From Spizellomyces punctatus DAOM BR117 (taxonomy: Eukaryota > Chytridiomycota > Chytridiomycetes > Spizellomycetales > Spizellomycetaceae), in assembly GCF_000182565.1 (NCBI RefSeq), contig NW_015971544.1, forward strand, positions 789,783-853,782: 64,000 bases of DNA, written 5' to 3'. The translations under genes and the position numbers were made by a program. Positions 40,417 through 52,547 of this stretch are shown here, piece by piece. Each line of letters begins with the position of its first letter. The stretch's first letter is position 1. The notes beneath the pieces were generated by a model. That model was given only the letters and a program-made list of their open reading frames with translations, was not told the DNA's origin and searched no databases.

Positions 40417-41128
40417 TTGCAAGTAACAAACTACGACTAATTACACATGCAATACATGACGGTTGATAAATCGGGTAACTAAGCCGACCACCATGAGAGA
40501 AATCCTACTAGGCCTCTGATTCTTGAGTCAGAGGAGATACTAGTAAAATCAGAATAATTAGAGAAAAGACAGTGCATACCTGCGATCGTAGCAGCATAGT
40601 AGTAGCAGCTTTTGCAAGGCGTAATGTTAATGTTGTCGGGAGGTCCTCAGCATCAGAGCGGCATTCTCATGATTGACTTGAGAGTTGCTTGAGCATTAGG
40701 TGGATACTTCGAGAGTTGAGGGTAAAGAACAAGATGGGGAAAGGGGGGTTTATATAGAAAACAAGAGTGGATACAATGCATGTTGGGTTACAGGAGAATG
40801 TTCCACTCATTCAGATGTCCACAATGGATAGTAATTGCATCCATAGTAGAACGTTGGCAGTCTGGCCAAAATAGGCTATGCATTAAGTACACAGCCACTG
40901 TCAGTTTTGATTGCGTGAGCCATTTGGCAGATTTTTCCCACCATCTCATCTAGTGCTTCACTTGCACACCTTTGTTTATTTTGGAAGCTACGCTAGTTTT
41001 GTCCGAAATCCCATTCGATACATGCGTTGCAGATTACATTGTGAAAAGCATCTATAACATCGGACAAGGAAAGTAATCGGACAAGGAAGCTTAACCCTTT
41101 TCGTGTCGATGCTTTGTCTGTGATTGAC
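40417..41128. other. Upstream region of the E2 gene
   Basis: About 700 bp. An upstream exon of the next gene is expected here but could not be fixed. No other gene seen. Confidence 0.4.
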
Positions 41129-41130
41129 AG

Positions 41131-43270
41131 GTTTACCACTTTGGACAAAGTTCGGTGTCCCACTTGCAGCAAATCATTAAAAGCTCTCGACATCCTTCTC
41201 ACTCCGACCAAAAAGGATACGGTTGACACCTTTCTAGCTCGTGCCGATTCGCTTTTGCAGGCAAAATGTAGCAAATGCAAAGGCAACGTTTGCTTGGTCT
41301 GCGAACAGGCAGTCGTCGAGGCTACGGGATCTTTATTTGGAGCACACTCGCACTGTGCCGGCGCTCGTCTCATCACTATCTATCAAGTCCTTCAATTCGT
41401 CTATTATCAAATGAAAATCCGCACCGACAAGAGCGAAAAATTCCTAGAACGAGAAAAGTTGAAACGTAAAAGGGAAACCACACAGTTCCGCGAGTCCTAC
41501 GAGCTCTACACATTACAAAAAGATACAGGAACCGGATATGGAGGTCAATGTTATACCCGCGGCGGAAGGAATTTAACGGCAAAGATATCGAAAGAACGGG
41601 AACACATGGACGAACTCGCTTCTGCATGCGTTACTGCATTGAAAAACTTTCTCCCGAACTCTAATCGTCAACCAGAACCTTACATGTTCGATTACCTTCC
41701 CGATCCAGACTTACGTAAAGTCCTCACGGAATCTTGCTTCCTTCCATGGATACTCGAGTACCTGCAAAATGATTCCTTGATGGATATTGCCAACAGAAGC
41801 TCGCTCTACTTTAATATCATTTCCCTACTCGATCTCCTGTCAACCCACGAATACCTGATTCCTATTCTTATTCAGCGATTTCCTGAACCGCAAATATCCG
41901 ACTATCATGAACTTTGCGAAAACCGGAGAAAGAAGATGAAAACAACTGATATGAATGTCAAACCACAACAACATTCGGTTCCTCAACCAACTGCCGTGAA
42001 AGAATTGGACTATACCGTCCCATTGCTCGATGCGCTAAAAACTCTTGTTCAACAAACAAATGTGTTTTCTCAGAGCATGATGGTGACTCTTTCGGATAAT
42101 ATAGGAGTGCAAGAGGGAGAAGAAAATGGCGGTGCGCTGAATGCGGATCAAGAAGAGATGATGAAAGTCGTGACATTGGCGACGGATATCAATGATCTTT
42201 GGAAGAAGATAAATGATCGGATTTCTTCTTTTCGACTTCTTCACAAGGGCGCAAACGAGAAATTCGATGATCCATCAAAATTGGATAGACCGTCGAAATC
42301 GGAGGTGAAGATGAAGGATGAAACACCAAAAAAACCAAAGACATATGTCGAATTGATGAAACTTCGACTGTTGCAATATGCCGAAATATGGTCCGATAGA
42401 AATCCTGCGCCGAAAACCATCGATGGAACCCAAATCCTCAAGTCCAATCGCACCATCTATATCGCAAAAGAAATGGCAACTCTGTCTACATCGCTACCAT
42501 GCAGCGATTCGAGTGCTGTGTTTGTACGGATCGACAACGACAACATGAACATTATCAAGTGTGTTATAACCGGTCCAACTGAAACGCCGTATAGCTATGG
42601 ATGCTTCGAGTTCAACATCACTTTCCCGAATATGTACCCAGATGTCCCTCCACAAGTCACACTGCTCACAACCGGTAACGGTTCCGTACGTTTCAATCCT
42701 AATCTGTACCAATGTGGAAAAGTGTGTCTTTCGCTACTGGGGACATGGAACGGATCAGCTAGCGAAAGGTGGCAAACGGGGAAGAATCAGTCGACGCTAT
42801 TGCAAGTTGTAACGTCGATTCAATCGATGATTTTGATCGACACTCCTTACTACAACGAACCAAGTCATGGAACACCGCAAAAAACGAGACTGCAGAATAT
42901 TCAGTACAATAGAGTTATTAGGAGGAACTGTGTAAAGGAAGCGATGATTGGAATTTTAAGGAAACCTCCTGTGGGGTTCGAGGATGTAATACGAGATCAT
43001 TTCTACTTGAAGGAGACGGAAATCATGAAGCAAGTGAAAGAATGGGCGGCGGAGGATGATCGCTGGGATGGAACCCATTATATCGATGCGATGGGCGCCA
43101 CCCATCAAAGTTTCCGATCATACGGGATGATGAGTGGTGCGGTGAGCGGCATCCTTGGCCGAATTGCTCCTTCAAATTCTGGAAGCTGGGAAAAGTTGAT
43201 AGCGTCCTTGGAAGCAGTTTATCCAGTATCTCCCTCTAGGTATGTAGAAGAGCAAATCCGGGAAAAATAA
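41131..43270 (+). CDS. UBE2O/BIRC6-type ubiquitin-conjugating (E2) enzyme with N-terminal zinc-binding region (5' exon not resolved)
   Basis: A frame of about 713 codons is open from a likely acceptor (TTGACAG, ending 41130). No ATG in a good context precedes the conserved part, so a short upstream exon is probable. The N terminus has paired cysteines (RCPTCSKS, AKCSKCKGNVCLVC, HSHC) typical of a small zinc fold. A middle region has no recognised domain. Near residues 440-600 is a UBC fold: ITGPTETPYSYGCFEFNITF, YPDVPPQVTLLTTG, RFNPNLYQCGKVCLSLLGTW with the catalytic Cys, and LLQVVTSIQSMILIDTPYYNEP. The GKVCLSLLGTW and PYYNEP motifs are those of large E2s such as BIRC6 and UBE2O. Expected role: ubiquitin transfer, possibly as a combined E2/E3. 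Confidence 0.85.
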
Positions 43271-44032
43271 TGTGTACAAGACAGAGGAAATGCGATGGGT
43301 GTCGTGTTGATATTTGATGTCTTATTGGTGTAATATGATGCCGTTGATGCGATAGATTCGCTCCCCCTCGCGGACTCAATAAGCAATAGATTCTACATCA
43401 CGATTTGTCGGCACCATCCGCATGCCACATACAATTCTTTACGACTAAACATAATAATGGGTATAATCAGTTGCGTGCAAAAGACCATATTGAACTGTCA
43501 AAGGATCTAGCAGTATCTGAAACCCGCGGTTAACTTGCTTTCACTGGTTAATCCGAATACCAACTCAAGTCAGAACTATTCACCAAACATAACTGCCTTC
43601 CCCACATGATCATAGTAAGAAGAATTATCTCATTAAAAGAAACCTTGTCGACGAAGTTCGCGGATCTTGGTGTAGGTGGCTCGAACGGGAGTAAACTTCA
43701 AGGTAGTTTATCCATCCTGCGGGGTCTTTGCTGAGGGACAGATACAACTTTCCTAGGAAGCAATTCCACATCAGCCTCACTGCAAAAGACGATTACACCA
43801 TGGATAAAGGTCCCGCTGCTGCGATATCTCTATGAAAGAGACGCCGAGCGAAAGATTGTTCTCCAGAATAGCAATACCTATCATATCGGAACCAGATACA
43901 ATTTGCTAGAATGCGATAAAGTTGTCGGAATTGCAATGACCTGTTGATAATGGGCCTACTTTAGCATTGGAATTGCGTGCAAGAGTGTTCCTATGATATG
44001 AACCGCAAAAGAATTTACCAAACTCCCGAGAT
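43271..44032. other. Gene-poor stretch after the E2 gene
   Basis: About 760 bp without a recognised gene; it should include the E2 terminator. Confidence 0.4.
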
Positions 44033-44430
44033 TCTTCATCCTCTACTTCAACAACTCATAAATCCTTGCAGGGGAAACTGTCCGTCATGGAAGGTTGCAA
44101 TATACAACGTGCATCGCGCTGATGACGTGTGCAAAAGAACGTCGCGTATCACCGAGCAGCATGGTCCTGGCGTCGACGTCCCTGACAGGGGAGATATGGA
44201 AAATCTTGATGACGCACAGACCCATCCAACAGAAGTCCTTCATCTTCTACTGCAACAACTCATAAATCTTTGCAGGGGGATAGAAGATTGCAAGGGCAAC
44301 GTGCATCTCGCTGATGACGTGTGCAAAGAACGTCCGCGTATCAACAAACAGCATGGTCCCGGCGTCACGTCCCTGACGGGGAAGACATGGAAGATCTTGA
44401 TGACGCACAGACCTATCCAACAGAAGTTTC
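44033..44430 (+). repeat. Two-copy tandem duplication of about 200 bp
   Basis: 44033-44236 and 44237-44430 are imperfect copies, sharing CTTCATC, ACAACTCATAAATC, GCTGATGACGTGTGCAAA, AGCATGGTCC and CTTGATGACGCACAGAC blocks. A 255-codon frame crosses both, but the copies are read in shifting frames, so it is probably not a protein gene. Confidence 0.8.
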
Positions 44431-45284
44431 CAGCCAAGAACCCCACAGCCCCAACGGGCCCCCCTCAAAAAGTTATAAAAAGGCACCCTCTCCCGCATCC
44501 CCCCACTCTCTCTTCACTCTCTTCACTCGCCTTGGGACGGCGTAAAACTCGAGCCCGCCCTGGGAACTTGGCGCTAAACTCAACTCGGTCGAAAAGTCAT
44601 AACCGGATAACTTTAAAGGTCGTTGTCGGAATGCAACGTGATACCTCTTTGAGGTGGGCGCCTGGGACTGTTGATGTGCGCGCGCCAGAAATGGAAGGAG
44701 CACGGAGCTGCCTGAGCCTACGGGCGATGAGGGCATCCTCTTAGAGGAAGGGCCTGCGATAAAGGATGAAATAGGATGAAAAAAGGTTGACTGGACATGA
44801 TCAGGTCGAGCAGCACAGAAACCATCAAGCTAAGTGCTGTTTCCGCCCAAGTTGTACGCTCCATTTAGCATAATAACTTTGACCGAGGAAACCCCATTGG
44901 AAGCCGTACTGTTGAAAACATTTTCCTCCAGTTTCCAATTACAAAACTCCGACTTTATGCCCAACTCGATCATCTTTATCTCTACGGTGCATCGAGAGAA
45001 ACGACCATTGGTACTCAGTGGTGGTGGGAAAGGAAGAACCGGGAGGTGACCTTGATAGTTTGCGATGTAGATTTTCTATCGAAATTCGGCGTGTTCATTC
45101 AGCAAAACGATTTACTGTGTCGAATAGGAGGGCGTGGGGGGTTGTGATAAAGCCTTGGATGTGAGTCCGGGTAGAACAGCCTCTAATGCAGATCTTGGTG
45201 GTAGTAGCTGTGATAGATATAATCCGAAACATCCGTCCCGAAAGTATCGAAACAGAGGAACAAGAAAAGCTCATTGAAGAATAC

Positions 45285-45355
45285 AACTAGTATCGACCTT
45301 TTCATCGAACAGATAACGGGAACACAGCAAAAACACTTGTCGGATGAAAAACTCG
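45285..45355 (+). repeat. Dispersed repeat, copy A
   Basis: Related to the reverse complement of 57215-57290; the two share the block ACAGATAACGGGAACACAGC and several flanking words. Confidence 0.7.
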
Positions 45356-47344
45356 ATACTCGTTGTATGTGTCTTGAACACTGTTCGGCAAGAACGTCGT
45401 TCATAGGGTCAACAATACCATTTGGCAGAAATTTCCCTCAAAATCCTTCATTTTGTCATTCGAATGCAAGGTAGCGGCGGAAAATCGTCCATTTTGGGAG
45501 ACGATCTCAGATTTGAAGTAATCTCGCAGGACATGGAAGCTGCATGTTTCTCTGCATTGACTGGGGCATTGAGGAACGGAAGATAGATGTTGACAAATGC
45601 AATACCGATATATCTTTTACGAGGGAATGGCTAGACGTCGCATTTTATCGGAAAGATACGATATGTGTGATTTTAAGACAATCGTGAACAGCTCGCACTT
45701 TTCTTTTTTCTCCGGGGTTTACCTAAAGGTGTCTTGCCCCAGAAGAAAGCCTAGTGCATGTGCGCGTTTGTGCCAACCAGACGTCCGACAGCGTACCTGT
45801 ATACACTGATCACTTCGGATATGATCAGATTTCAGACCTTATTAGGTTATAATCATGATAATGGAATGGCAGAAACCGGCAATCTTTGTTCTGACACCAC
45901 CGGAACCTTGACGTAAAGCTGTTGAAAAATGGGGTCCTCTGTATGTTGCCAGTGGTGTCGAGGAACCTAGCACAGTACTACTCGATGTATTCATCGGACA
46001 AGCTGAGCACTGGTTCGATTTCAGCTATACTTCCATAGGATATAAATAAAAATAAATTGCATCTTCTGTATTTTCAGGTCTCTTGTCAAGTGCAGTTGCA
46101 TGCATGTTGTTCACACTAGCTATCATATATGGCCTCCGCCCATCCACCTGCACTTATATATCCATTCAAACCGCTTGTCTGGTGAATACTGTACAGTACA
46201 TCGTTGCGACTTGTGTATACACAAAGGGCGCCCTTTGCTGCTTAGCGGTGCCCAAGAGATAGCACACATGCTCATCATTGTTTTGTTCATTTTCGAATCA
46301 TTTTCATCCTTTTTTTTTTTTTTGAAAGACAAGGAAAGGATGTCAGGAAAGTCCAAAGAACGAATGGGGAAAAAACAACATACATGTATATGTATATAAA
46401 GGTAAAGATGAATTGATAACAACCCTAAAAATGGGTAAAGATGAAAAGAGGTAAGCAGAGTCCAAGGACCAACCGGACGAAAAGTTACCACCCTGTCGCA
46501 ACTATATCAAAGGTAAAAATGAAGGAATCAGGTTTCACATCACCGTACAACTCCCCATCCTTTGTCTTTGGGATGAGATCAGTAGTATCCACAGCCGCAC
46601 GTTTTCGAGTCAAGATCCGTCGGCTCCGGGGCAAAGATGTTCTGGTCGCCTTGACGTCTAATCCTTTTGTCCTCTGCAACTACGTTTGGAGCTACGGCAA
46701 CCAAATGTCTCTGCCACAGATGTCAAACTAGACGGAATCTGTCCACCCAAAGTAGCACCGGATGGAGCGGCAGTAACAGCAGAGTGTTCCAGATACCGTC
46801 ATCAAGGTGGAAACTTTCAGCAGTATTCCAGCTACTCTCGTTGCTCCTGAACTAGCTTTTGGCCGGAGCGTCATTCCCGCCACTCCTATTGTCAAGACGA
46901 AAGCAAAGAGAACACTGCAGTTAGAAAAATGAAATCGCTTTGTCTACCGCAGATAGAGCAGCGTATGAACATCCACTTTGACGCATCCCATCTCTGCTCT
47001 TCTCTTTAGTCTAAGGGCGTCTTGACGCTCCAGATAGAACAATACCTGGATCATCTCCTCTGGCGCATTCCACCTACTTTGTCCTTTTCCAAAGGCATCG
47101 AGTTTTCAAGGACGAAACAGATAGAACAATGCTCACTCTGGCGCATCGATATCTTTTGAATGCACAGACTTTGATAATGTTAATTTTTACGCTGCATCAA
47201 CAACGACGTCCTAGACCATGGAATCGCATCCATGTATTCACTGAGCAAGTGGCTGGATTTGAAGTACATGTGAAAGTGGGTGGCATATGAAGGACTAGTC
47301 ATATCTAAAGAATTCGAATGACAAGACTGCTGTGGTTGTCCGAA

Positions 47345-47575
47345 GTACATGCTTGTGATCTTACTCTAAAGCGTCCTGCTGTTATGAAGAAAAAGAAATG
47401 CTGCATCCAAAGGAGCAGCCGGGTATTGAAATCGGAACACATCGATCGGTGCTCTGTCATTCTAAAGCACCCTGCGGTTACGAAGAAAAGAAATACATGC
47501 AGGAATGCGTCATAGGAGGAGCAACCAACAGTTGAAATCGGGACATATCGATACGTGCTCTATCACTCTGGAAAG
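47345..47575 (+). repeat. Two-copy tandem repeat of about 115 bp
   Basis: Both units carry TTGAAATCGG-ACA-ATCGAT and GTGCTCT-TCA words, which look like worn tRNA 3'-half sequence (minus strand). Confidence 0.6.
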
Positions 47576-48559
47576 AAGAATACACATCCAGACTGGAGCC
47601 ACCGAGTCGGACAACAACCTCTACAGTACCCCGAGCCTTTACAGTAATTCCATGTGACCCTTTCCTCTGAATCAATCTGCGTGCCCAGCAATCGTCTATT
47701 GCAATGATGGCCTCTGCCCCACCCTTCCCGGCATTTGCTTCCAGGTTTGCTGTCCGTCGTCAAGATGTATTAACCTTTAACTGTTCTTCCAACACTGCAT
47801 TATTTATCACTTCATAGCAATATGTCATTATATGGTTCTAACTTGAATGGTTGGGCAATTGGTGCCGACTACCAGGGGAGCTGCCAGCTTTACTGCCACT
47901 TTAAACGATAACTTTTTTATCTTACCTTTAGTTTATTCAAAGGCATGCAATATTTGCATAGAAAGGTGAAAAGTACCATTTGGGAACAATGCCATGAGGA
48001 GTTACAAAAGGATTAGAACGAATGCTGTTATCTGGGTGGCCGAGGTAGTAGGGCCCCATGATAATACTCGCGGAGGAACTCTTCCAGGCGTAAAGTCTTA
48101 TCCTCGCAGCTCAAGGAAAAGCGTCCGATAGGCTGCACAGGATCCGACAAGATCGAATCTGCTGCCGTTATTGCCTTCTCAGACTTGTTTGCTCGTCATG
48201 TTGCAGCATTGGCCAACATCCACGGTACTCTTGGAGTCATGGATGACAAGCAACTTGCGTCGATCCCATTGATGTCATTTGGGACAGTCTGCAGACGCCG
48301 TTTTATATGTCAGATTCGAGGCCCAATAGCTTTACTAGTGTAAAGTCCACGGACGCCCTTAACTCTAATCCCGAGCACCACACTTTTAGTACTATCTTTG
48401 CGAGTCGCTTTTGAAAGAGCGTGTTGTTGTGATACCTTTTCGGTCATTGTCTGAAGCGAGAGTTGTGCCAGTCGACAATTGTCAAGCAGATGAAAGGTTA
48501 TCCACCAGAGCGGCCACATTGGGGAGAAATTAATGGCTTTTAGAGTTGACCTCGAGACC

Positions 48560-49035
48560 GATCGACCGCTAACCCCCAAGTGCATTCCAGAGAGGAGCGC
48601 ACCGAGAGTTGCCTACCGACCAGCTATTCCCACTGAAATTCAATCAACCGAAAAAAAGGAATCATTTTGCAATCATCGTTGCATACTATCTTTATAATCT
48701 GCTTTTATTAAGGAAAATTGACTTGAGTAATTCTGAGATTGACACCGAGATCGGGATATCGAGCTGCTGTCGATGCTGAAAGTCAACCGCAAGAAAATAC
48801 ATGCTCAAGTGCATCCAGAGAGGAGCCCACAGAGAGTTACACTCGGGACCTACCGACCAGCCAACTCCACTGAAATTCAATCAACCAAGAAAAAAGAATT
48901 TTTGAGTTGGAGAGGACTCACCGAGACTGGGATCTCGCGAGCTGCTGTCGATACTGAAAATCAACCAAAAGAAAAATACATGCCCAAGTGCATCCAGAGA
49001 GGAGCCGCCAAAGTTGTCGGACACTCTGACCAGCT
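48560..49035 (+). repeat. Three-copy repeat with tRNA-Cys-like segments
   Basis: Words such as AAGTGCATCCAGAGAGGAGC, CTACCGACCAGC and CTGAAATTCAATCAACC occur around 48580-48650, 48810-48890 and 48980-49035. Between them lie fragments like GAGGACTCACCGAGA that match the 3' half of the tRNA-Cys gene at 50696-50767. Confidence 0.65.
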
Positions 49036-50695
49036 ATTCCAGTGAAATCCAGGGTCCTCCTTCCGTAAATCTTTCAACATTCAGACATTCCTCAAGGATC
49101 ATTATCGACCCGATCTTCATCTAATCGACCTTCTTAAGTGGACTGTGGCCTATGCTAAGGATCACAGGCATGTTTTGCTTTTACCAAACCCATCTACCTA
49201 TTCCTCAGGGTGAACCATCCTAAGGTGCATTATATGCTTTACCGATGTATTGAGATCCTCCTTAAGGTAGATTGACCCCATGTGCCCGACTAGGTATTGC
49301 ATGCATCAAACGCACAGAGAAAGAGGTGGGTATACCTTATGTCAGATAATAGGCCACCTGGCACACCCTGATAACCACGTCAAATCTCCAGCCCTCTGGG
49401 GGAGATTGTATGGGATGATTCTGTGGCTCGCCGCGGGGTCACAGCACCGCTCCACCTCACACGGCCGGTCGATGCCCTGAGGTTCTTCAGTACCAAAGTA
49501 CCGTGACCTCCGAGGGGATCAATAGACCGTGGAACACTTCCAGGGCTTGCCTTATAAATTAGTATTAGCATGGAATTATCTACTTTTAGGGTCACTACAC
49601 TTTCACCAATGTCGGGTCTCGATGGCGCTTCGGGGCATAACGCAGACAGGCGGCCACCTTTTATCCCATACTCTCCATTTCATACTCCTCACTCCCCATT
49701 GCGTGACCCGTGGCTCCCTTTACCCCGTACATGTACTTTACCCGGCACAATATTTGTTATTCTAGTCGAAAGATATGGGTCACTGCATGTCTAATTGACG
49801 TGAGGAATCTGATGAAAGGAACTGATAAGAGAGTTAAACAGCACGCGAAATTGCTAAAAGGGAAACCCTTGGGACCAGCATTGCTTGGAGGTAATCATCC
49901 GCACGAGCCTGAAAAGATTAGTGATGGATGGGCCTCCATAACCAATGGCCACCCAGAACCTGAATAATTCCACATGAGCTCACAAGTTGACGATATCCGT
50001 AACGTATATTTTAAAAAGTAGAGTTGGTGTGGGGCTCTTACCCGCATCCTTTCATCAATCCCAGAATTGAATCGGGGACCTCAAAGAAAAGAATATTTTT
50101 CGAGATTAGAAGTCGAGCCTCTCCCTGCACCCAGACAGAGCGTCCCCACTGGAACTCACTCAACTGAAGAAAAGAATAGTGAATAGAGGACTCTTTGAGA
50201 TTTGAACTCGGGACCCGTGCGTTTCCACACACCAAGTGCACTGCTGTGAATGCGTTGCCGATAATTGCAAAAATAAGAGGGATTTGCCTGTATTCACATA
50301 GGAACCATTGCGTTTCTACTTTCCACTCCACCACTATAGCTCAATGGGCACCCTGGTATGTCGGTTACAGTGCATTACCTCAATTAAGGGCGCACAGTCA
50401 CTGCACACATTTTTCCAGTCACGCTAAACCCGTGGTTCCCTCTCAGTTGCAGTGAGCCAAAAATGGGTGACTATTGGTTAACGGTGGTCGAGTGGTAGGA
50501 CCATACTCACAGCCGTAACCGCGTTACGGCAGTGGGACATGGTCCTACGCGCGTTACCCAATGGCTTGTGGCTTACGATGAGTGCCTCGAAGGATCACCG
50601 AGATTTGAACTCGGGACCCGTGCATTTCTACCACCAAATGCACTGCTGGTGAACGCCGATCGTTGAAAAAAAAAAATTAACCGAGAAGAATCTAG
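49036..50695. other. Gene-poor region with tRNA-Cys-like relics
   Basis: Copies of the tRNA-Cys T-arm half (GAGATTTGAACTCGGGACC) occur near 50190-50212 and 50598-50622, each followed by unrelated sequence. An open stretch at 49794-49967 (QHAKLLKGKPLGPALLGG) may be a decayed protein-coding piece; I cannot name it. Confidence 0.5.
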
Positions 50696-50767
50696 AGGAC
50701 TCACCGAGATTTGAACTCGGGACCTATCGATCTGCAGTCGATTGCTCTACCACTGAGCTATAAGTCC
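50696..50767 (-). tRNA. tRNA-Cys(GCA)
   Basis: 72 nt. The acceptor stem is GGACTTA/TGAGTCC with one G-T pair, followed by discriminator T, which is the Cys identity base U73. D arm GCTC/GAGC, anticodon loop CTGCAGA (GCA), T arm CCGAG-TTCAAAT-CTCGG. No intron. It is the only intact copy among many worn relatives between 48.5 and 54 kb. Confidence 0.93.
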
Positions 50768-50963
50768 CCGTGTTATCACTTCCCATTTCACATTGCTCTA
50801 CCACTGAGTTACAAGTCCATGCTTACCACTGAGCTATAAGTCCTCATGTTATCACTTCCCATTTCACATTGCTCTACCACTGAGCTACAAGTCCATGCTT
50901 ACCACTGAGCTATAAGTCCCCGTGTTATCACTTCCCATTTCACATTGCTCTACCACTGATCAC
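50768..50963 (-). repeat. Tandem array of tRNA-Cys 5'-half units
   Basis: Unit of about 76 bp containing GCTCTACCACTGAGCTA-AAGTCC words (tRNA-Cys 5' half, minus strand) and the spacer GTTATCACTTCCCATTTCACATT. About two and a half copies, directly upstream of the intact tRNA. The last copy is broken by a palindrome at 50964. Confidence 0.85.
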
Positions 50964-51014
50964 TATGACAGTGCACCGGGACCAATAGCCTATCGGTCCC
51001 GGTGCACTGTCATA
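50964..51014. repeat. 51-bp near-perfect palindrome
   Basis: Arms of 20 bp are perfectly complementary (TATGACAGTGCACCGGGACC and its complement), with an 11-nt centre that is palindromic except one pair. Size and the terminal word TGACAGTGCA match the palindrome inside the Fanzor gene. No clear target duplication is seen. Confidence 0.8.
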
Positions 51015-51469
51015 ATTTTCCACAGGACTTAAAGGTCCTGCGCATGCCATGATAACTTGCTCCATATTCAGACTATATATCAGGCCCGTTGCACTGTCAT
51101 CATTCTCCATATACTAAAAGTCATGAGCATAGATGTGATGATGATTAAAACTCTGACAACCGCTCCAGTGCTTGCGGCGCCTAGAAAAGGGTTTCCTTAG
51201 GGTTGTTAAAACTGCTTGGAGGTATCGGGATGAATGGGTAAGCTCTTTTGTTTTCTTCATTTTTTTATGACAAAACTTTGAATGTGGGTATATGCGTGCT
51301 GGTTTTTATTAATGTTTTTTTGTGTTTTGGCTTTTTTGTAGGACTGGGCATTTATTGGTCTACACCCTTCCCAGCGACGCATCATACACAGCGCATTTTA
51401 CCTGTACAGATCACACTAGTATAGATCTACAAGCCATGATTAAAACTGACCCATCGGTCCTGCGCGTGC

Positions 51470-51717
51470 CGTCGTAACTTGCACATATTCCGACTATAAA
51501 GTCCTAGTTCTTCGGGACGAGCACATCAATTGCTCGACCGCTGTCCGATCTCACTGCGGATCAATTTTGTACCAAAGGACGTAGCGCATGACATTACTCG
51601 CTTCAAGATTCGTACTTACTCCATATTCAGACTATAAAGTCCTAGTTCTTGGGGACGAGGGGCTCTACCGCTGTCCGATCTCACTGCGGATCAATGTTGT
51701 AGCAACAGACGCAGCCC
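51470..51717 (+). repeat. Two-copy repeat with tRNA-like words, second copy interrupted
   Basis: Copy 1 starts near 51492 and copy 2 near 51633; both read ACTATAAAGTCCTAGTTCTT, GGGACGAG, CTGTCCGATCTCACTGCGGATCAA. Copy 1 continues to CATTACTCGCTTCAAGATTC; the matching tail of copy 2 appears only at about 52001-52022, after the dehydrogenase fragment. Confidence 0.7.
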
Positions 51718-51996
51718 ATAAGGTGCAAGCACAATTCGTGCCCCGCGACGGGCATACTCATAAGTAAGTTCTTCTCCAATCCCAGAGGAAGCGCCAGTGA
51801 TGAGCAAGACCTTGTTTTCTAGTGGCCATGGGCGTGCCTTTAGCCGTCGTTGGACTTTGCAGGCGAGATTGAGCGCGAATAACACGGGTGCAACGGTGAC
51901 GGTGATGAGATTGTAAATGTTTTCCATGATGCGGGTGAAAAACGAAGCAACGAGGGGAAAAGAGGAGATGGCCTTCAAATGGTGGTAGATCATCTG
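51691..51996 (-). pseudogene. Captured 5' fragment of a short-chain dehydrogenase/reductase gene
   Basis: The frame reads an N-terminal hydrophobic anchor (MENIYNLITVTVAPVLFALN, starting at about 51927) followed by ENKVLLITGASSGIGEE, the TGxxxGIG cofactor loop of the SDR family, and YARRGARIVLA. Similarity to SDRs stops right there, and the frame ends at 51691 after ten unrelated residues. The catalytic YxxxK part is absent. It lies inside the second copy of a repeat, so it looks like captured exon DNA. The fragment cannot be an active enzyme. Confidence 0.75.
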
Positions 51997-52029
51997 CCGA
52001 CAACATTGCTCGCTTCAAGATTCACTCGT

Positions 52030-52547
52030 AAGTCTGTTAACCTCCCCGGATAGATTGACGCTTTGTATTGAAATTCCCGTAGAGATAAAGTGTACCGTTT
52101 TTCGCAATCATCTCACTTGCAGATCATTTGCTCTGCCATGTAGCTCCTGGTGTACTGTCATATCTTTGGACTGTCATATCACGCCTATATGATGTATACC
52201 ACTCCTACACCGTTCATCACCGGGCTACCCCAATATGTACGTTCTAATGCATTCACTCAATGTTTAATGAGCGCAATCACTGCCCACATCCCACCAGAGC
52301 GTGGTGGAGAAGCTGCCGTGGTCGAGATCTCTTTGCCGCTTAAACATGGGCTGATCATTGAGGTTGAAGATACTTTCTCGATACTGGAAAGTTCTGAGAC
52401 CTCGGAAAACCACTCCTTATCAAGTAGCGTCAGTTTTGAACGTCACGCTGCCACTCCTGAGGTCATTTTAATGACATGGTTGCCATCTCAGTTGCAGTAT
52501 GCCATAAAAGGGTGCCTGGCGCTTAACAGTGTAGGTGTGGTAGGCTA
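52030..52547. other. Gene-poor stretch
   Basis: Contains a 119-codon frame (52201-52557) without recognisable family. The words GTACTGTCATATC near 52152-52164 resemble those flanking the tRNA-Cys-like repeats. Confidence 0.4.

Larger units (their letters stand above)
44745..48539. other. Gene-poor, repeat-bearing region
   Basis: No protein family recognised. Short open frames such as 44834-45049 and 46441-46731 could be decayed gene pieces but show no motif I can name. A 15-nt T run lies at about 46309-46323. A two-copy repeat lies at 47345-47575 and one partner of a dispersed repeat near 45285. Confidence 0.45.

Noticed and set aside
41114-41130. TTG at 41114 as the start of the E2 gene
   Set aside because: It is not an ATG, and a strong acceptor ending at 41130 follows at once, so an upstream exon is more likely.
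43977-44744. 255-codon frame as a protein gene
   Set aside because: It spans an imperfect tandem duplication whose copies are not read in a conserved frame, and no domain is visible.
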